Notes under the pieces: generated by a model | What the model was told of the DNA's origin: nothing | Database searches by the model: none | The model's input: only the letters and a program-made list of their open reading frames with translations | Translations under genes and position numbers: made by a program | Origin: Nostoc sp. MS1 | Lineage (GTDB): Bacteria; Cyanobacteriota; Cyanobacteriia; Cyanobacteriales; Nostocaceae | Assembly: GCF_019976755.1 (NCBI RefSeq) | Contig: NZ_AP023441.1 | Span: forward strand, 3,655,501-3,719,500 | Length of the DNA stretch: 64,000 nt | Reading direction: 5' to 3' | In this document: piece by piece, positions 60,515 through 64,000 of the stretch | How positions within the stretch are numbered: the first letter of the stretch is position 1 | Layout: every line of letters starts with the position of its first letter

Positions 60515-61648
60515 CTATTTCCCAAAACCCTTACCGCGATTGGTTGAAGGAAGACACAGACAGTTTTCTAATTGAGTGAGTAAGGTTTCACGGTCTAAGT
60601 TTTGCCCAATTAATACTACTTGGTTTTTTGGTGTACCTTTCCACTCCTCATCATCTAAGGTAAAGCGTTTACCGCACAGGTGAAAAATGTGGCGTTTGGG
60701 ACTTTCATCAAACCACATAATACCCTTAGCGCGGAAAATATTTGTGGGTAGTTGGTTATCTAGAAAATACTGGAACTTCCTAATAGAAAATGGCTTATCA
60801 CTTTGGAAGGATATCGATGTGAAACCATCATTTTCTAAATGGTGCGAGTGGTCATGGTGGTCATGGTCGTGATGGTCATGACCGCAAGTTGAATGAACAT
60901 GGTCATGGTCGTGATGGTCGTGACCGCAGGCTGAATGGTCGTGGTGGTCGTGGTGGTCGTGGTGGTCGTGACTATGAGTATCGACTGTATCAAAATACTT
61001 GTCAGACTCAAACAGACCAACACTTAAAATTAAGGGGAGAGGAACTTGCGATCGCTTCGTCCTTAATATCCTTGCACCTTCCTTGACTTCATTGATTTTT
61101 CTTTCCAATTCATTCAAGGTAGCTTCATCGACCAAATCTGTTTTATTCAACAGAATCACATCACCGTAGGCAATTTGACTATATGCGGCTTGTGAATTAA
61201 ATAAATCTAAACTGTAATTCGCTGCATCGACTACAGTGATAATCGAGTCCAAACGGGTTAAATCCTTCAACTCTGTACCCAAAAATGTCAGGGCTACTGG
61301 TAAAGGGTCTGCTAGTCCAGTTGTTTCTACAACTAAGTAATCTAGCTTTTCTTCCCGTTCTAAAACTTTATATACCGCATCAACCAGGTCATTATTAATA
61401 GTGCAGCAGATACAACCATTATTTAATTCCACCATGTTCTCATCAGTGGAAACAATTAACTCGTTGTCAATGCCGATTTCCCCAAATTCGTTGACCAAAA
61501 CGGCGGTTTTTAAGCCTTGTTGATTGTTGAGAATGTGATTAAGTAAAGTTGTTTTACCACTACCGAGAAATCCAGTAATAATTGTTACTGGCATTCCTTG
61601 TTTCGGAGCATCCATAGGTTGAGAATTTTGAGTAACTGCTGATTGCAT
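60515..61648 (-). CDS. CobW/COG0523 (G3E) GTPase with a His-rich metal-binding loop
   Basis: 377 residues; a metal chaperone-type GTPase. Walker A is GFLGSGKTTLLNHIL (about 27-41), the metal-binding CxCC is NGCICCTINNDL, Walker B ETTGLADP and the guanine motif LNKTDLVD. A His/Asp-rich loop of about 50 residues (HDHHDHHDHHDHSACGHDHH and onward, about 226-270) could bind zinc or other metals. The C-terminal CobW_C domain holds FRAKGIMWFDESPKRHIFH. Relatives supply Zn or Co to client enzymes, often under Zur control; I see no Zur box. Start ATG 61648. Divergent from cysS. Confidence 0.9.
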   Translation of the reverse strand: MQSAVTQNSQPMDAPKQGMPVTIITGFLGSGKTTLLNHILNNQQGLKTAVLVNEFGEIGIDNELIVSTDENMVELNNGCICCTINNDLVDAVYKVLEREEKLDYLVVETTGLADPLPVALTFLGTELKDLTRLDSIITVVDAANYSLDLFNSQAAYSQIAYGDVILLNKTDLVDEATLNELERKINEVKEGARILRTKRSQVPLPLILSVGLFESDKYFDTVDTHSHDHHDHHDHHDHSACGHDHHDHDHVHSTCGHDHHDHDHHDHSHHLENDGFTSISFQSDKPFSIRKFQYFLDNQLPTNIFRAKGIMWFDESPKRHIFHLCGKRFTLDDEEWKGTPKNQVVLIGQNLDRETLLTQLENCLCLPSTNRGKGFGK

Positions 61649-61751
61649 AGCAAGAAAATCGCAAAATTAGAACAAATAAAAGAACTTTTGGGGCAACTGC
61701 TTTCCAGCAGAATGGCAAAATGGTAGCGTAGATTGTCTAGAAAACACTAGC

Positions 61752-61791
61752 ATAGGGATACTCGGCACAAGTCCGAGCTGCTTAACCCTAT
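61752..61791 (+). promoter_or_regulatory. nested hairpin in the cysS leader
   Basis: ATAGGG (61752-61757) pairs with CCCTAT (61786-61791); inside, CTCGG (61761-61765) pairs with CCGAG (61773-61777). It lies 35 bp before the cysS start. It could control cysS or simply be a structured leader; it does not match a T-box. Confidence 0.4.
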
Positions 61792-61826
61792 TATTGCTTA
61801 TCTTCTTATTTCAGCATTACTCTGTT

Positions 61827-63266
61827 ATGGCACTAACTGTTTACAATACCCTCACCCGTCGTCAAGAACCCTTTAAGACAGTCGAACCCGGCAAGGTTAA
61901 GATGTATTACTGCGGCGTGACGGTTTACGATTATTGCCATTTGGGTCATGCTAGAGCTTGCATTGTCTGGGATGTGGTACGGCGTTATTTGCAATTCCTG
62001 GGCTATGAAGTGCGCTATGTACAAAATTTTACCGATATTGATGACAAAATCCTCAACCGAGCGCGGCAAGAAAATTCCTCAATGGAGGCGGTAGCAGAAC
62101 GCTTCATTAAGGCATATTTTGAGGATATGGCACAGCTAGGGATTAAAGAAGCCGATGAATATCCCCGTGCTACTCATACAATCAACGGCATTCAACGCTT
62201 AATTCACGAGTTAGAAAATAAAGGCTTCGCTTATCCCTCGCAAGGCGATGTTTACTACGCAGTACGGCAATTTGCTGAGTATGGCAAGCTTTCAGGACGC
62301 AGACTGGAGGATATGCAGGCAGGTGCAAGCGATCGCGTCAATGTAGATGATCCAGAATATCAGAAAAAGAAAGACCCTTTCGACTTCGCTCTGTGGAAAG
62401 CAGCTAGACTTGGAGAACCTTCTTGGGAATCACCTTGGGGTGCAGGTCGTCCAGGTTGGCATATAGAATGCTCGGCAATGGTACGCGATCGCCTGGGTGA
62501 GACAATAGATATTCATGCTGGTGGTGCTGACTTAATTTTCCCCCACCACGAAAACGAAATCGCTCAATCAGAAGCCGTTACAGGCAAACCTCTAGCAAAC
62601 TACTGGCTACACAACGGTATGGTCAAAGTTGATGGGGAGAAAATGTCCAAATCCTTGGGCAACTTTACCACCATCCGCGATTTACTAGAACGGGGCGTTG
62701 ATCCGATGGCGATGCGGTTATTTGTGCTAACGGCGCAATATCGTACCCCAATAGATTTTACCGATGAAGCGATCGCAGCTGCTACCAATGGTTGGCACAC
62801 AATCAAGGATGGCTTATTGGCTGGTTGGCAATTAGGAAATGGGAAATGGGAACTGGGGAATGGAATATCTAATACCTATGTTGAGCGTTTTACAGAAGCA
62901 GTCAATGACGATTTTAATTTCCCTGGTGGGTTAACAATATTATTTGAGTTGGCAAAAAAACTCCATCGTGAAAGAAACATCCTAGTGCATGGAGGAAAGA
63001 CAGAAACACCGATAGAAGAATTAAAAATACAATGGCAAACTTTGGTTACTTTAGCTAACGTTCTCGGTTTAACCGCGCAGCCAGAAATACATAAAAATGG
63101 GCAAGATGGTTTAAGCGATGCGGATATAGAAGATTTAATTCAGCAAAGACAAGCAGCGAGAAAAGCCAAGAATTTTGCTGAAGGCGATCGCATTCGTAAC
63201 GAACTACAAGCTAAAGGTATTACCCTAATTGATAGCCCTCAAGGTACGCGCTGGCACAGAGGTTAA
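61827..63266 (+). CDS. cysS: cysteinyl-tRNA synthetase
   Basis: Charges tRNA-Cys. 479 residues, class I synthetase. The HIGH motif is HLGHARACIVWD; zinc ligands are in KMYYCGVTVYDYC, WHIECSAM and FPHHENEIAQSEA; the KMSKS loop is EKMSKSLGNF. Near residue 337 there is an insertion (QLGNGKWELGNG) that reads like the intergenic repeat AATGGGAAATGGGAACTGGG placed in frame; relatives vary here, so it is probably a tolerated surface loop. I choose ATG 61827 (MALTVYNTLT), the family start; an ATG 33 bases earlier is less likely. Confidence 0.96.
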   Translation: MALTVYNTLTRRQEPFKTVEPGKVKMYYCGVTVYDYCHLGHARACIVWDVVRRYLQFLGYEVRYVQNFTDIDDKILNRARQENSSMEAVAERFIKAYFEDMAQLGIKEADEYPRATHTINGIQRLIHELENKGFAYPSQGDVYYAVRQFAEYGKLSGRRLEDMQAGASDRVNVDDPEYQKKKDPFDFALWKAARLGEPSWESPWGAGRPGWHIECSAMVRDRLGETIDIHAGGADLIFPHHENEIAQSEAVTGKPLANYWLHNGMVKVDGEKMSKSLGNFTTIRDLLERGVDPMAMRLFVLTAQYRTPIDFTDEAIAAATNGWHTIKDGLLAGWQLGNGKWELGNGISNTYVERFTEAVNDDFNFPGGLTILFELAKKLHRERNILVHGGKTETPIEELKIQWQTLVTLANVLGLTAQPEIHKNGQDGLSDADIEDLIQQRQAARKAKNFAEGDRIRNELQAKGITLIDSPQGTRWHRG

Positions 63267-63358
63267 AAGAAACTGGAAAAAGCAGAGAGCAGAGGAGCAG
63301 ATAAGATCATCACTCCCCCATTACCAATTACCAATTACCCAATCCCTAGATTATTGTT

Positions 63359-64000
63359 ATGTGGTCTGAACTGATAAAAGCGATCGCTAGTTTTAAAATA
63401 CCTGCTGATTGGATCGGTATTAGAGTAGTTAAAGAAACTGCTGCTCATCATTATGTGCGTGATGGTTTGCCTCAACATAATGGTAAATCAAGCACCATTG
63501 GAGCCATGTTAGAAGTTTTGGTAAATGGCTCTTTCGGTTATGCTGCTACCAATTCCCTAGAATTAACATCACTGCAAGCGGCGGCGGAAATTGCTTACAA
63601 ACAAGCCCTAGCTGCTAATCAGTGGTACATTTATCCCTTTGGTGTTAGCGAACGTCCCAAAGTAGTGGGTGAGTATAATTCACCTTTTGTAGAACCCTTA
63701 AATGCCCTCAGTCCTGGGGAAATTAATGATTTGTTGGTGCGGATTTGTCACACTTTAAAAGTAGACGACAAAATTGTCCAAACCACTGCAAATGCGGCTA
63801 CTAGCGAAAAAGAGAGTTGGTTTGTTAGTAGTAATGGTTCTGAGGTATATCAAAAGTTTGTTTCTATCGGAACACATTATGGAGCGATCGCGCAAGATGG
63901 AGCGATCGTTCAACAACGGACTAACAACGGTTCCCAAGCAAACTGTTACCAAGGCGGAATTGAATTATTACAACAAAACCACCTATGGCAAAGGGTACGA
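63359..64000 (+). CDS. TldD/PmbA family protein, 5' part
   Basis: The first 214 residues of a gene that runs off the window. It begins MWSELIKAIASFKIPADWIG and has VKETAAHHYVRDGLPQHNGK and GYAATNSLELTSLQAAAEIA, the N-terminal domain pattern of TldD/PmbA proteins. These are zinc proteases that process modified peptides (microcin B17) and degrade CcdA in E. coli; the metal site, HExxxH, would be beyond the window end. Start ATG 63359. Confidence 0.85.
   Translation, partial: MWSELIKAIASFKIPADWIGIRVVKETAAHHYVRDGLPQHNGKSSTIGAMLEVLVNGSFGYAATNSLELTSLQAAAEIAYKQALAANQWYIYPFGVSERPKVVGEYNSPFVEPLNALSPGEINDLLVRICHTLKVDDKIVQTTANAATSEKESWFVSSNGSEVYQKFVSIGTHYGAIAQDGAIVQQRTNNGSQANCYQGGIELLQQNHLWQRVR

Noticed and set aside
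60889..61086. Gly/Arg/Asp-rich frame opposite the CobW gene
   Set aside because: A mirror of the His/Asp codon repeat on the other strand.

Overview
The window looks like chromosomal DNA of a filamentous, heterocyst-forming cyanobacterium (order Nostocales). Evidence: a ferredoxin-NADP reductase with a phycobilisome-linker (CpcD-like) N-terminus, a Ycf23 homologue, a CAAD protein, many GCGATCGC (HIP1) octamers, many heptameric short tandem repeats (STRR) between genes, and an RNase P RNA gene carrying such repeats internally. The petH protein is clearly related to, but not identical with, the Anabaena/Nostoc PCC 7120 protein as I remember it; I do not assign a species.

Layout. 1-9400: petH, hom, a CAAD protein, a DUF3172 protein, an Asn-rich membrane-anchored protein, a VanX-like dipeptidase and a tandem pair of tspO genes, one with an in-frame TGA. 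9600-17200: recQ, a DUF3611 membrane protein, a 21-bp repeat array, murD, an antitoxin/PIN-toxin pair and glyS. 17200-23700: a 1.3-kb insertion sequence, corA, a hypothetical gene, rnpB, rnc and a 1.7-kb IS5/IS1182-like element. 23900-32450: a two-gene glycosyltransferase cluster, a fused PabA-PabB aminodeoxychorismate synthase, holA and small envelope or membrane proteins. 32600-38650: a copper-type P1B-ATPase, a STAND (NB-ARC/TPR) gene interrupted by a TGA, and a second 21-bp array. 38900-48200: an FHA protein, class I FBP aldolase, LemA plus a TPR-DUF3137 partner, a TPR protein and a FetB-type permease. 48400-64000: a DegT aminotransferase, ycf23, a NADAR protein, a methyltransferase, a TPR protein, dxs, an SLH protein, a 2Fe-2S ferredoxin-like protein whose end runs into a decayed transposase, a DUF559 protein, a CobW-type GTPase, cysS and the start of a TldD/PmbA protein.

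Most genes are housekeeping: electron transfer, Thr/Met and folate precursors, isoprenoids, cell wall, tRNA charging, and RNA and DNA metabolism. The accessory character comes from mobile and repetitive DNA. The best leads are: (1) two 13-unit, 21-bp-period arrays, each just downstream of a gene and readable on that gene's strand as a related heptapeptide; (2) a STAND ATPase split from its N-terminal module by a single in-frame TGA; (3) a tspO paralogue with a single in-frame TGA where its sister has Trp; (4) intergenic-type repeats embedded in frame inside essential or conserved genes (P1B-ATPase, cysS, STAND gene). All functional statements are inferences from sequence; no database search was possible.
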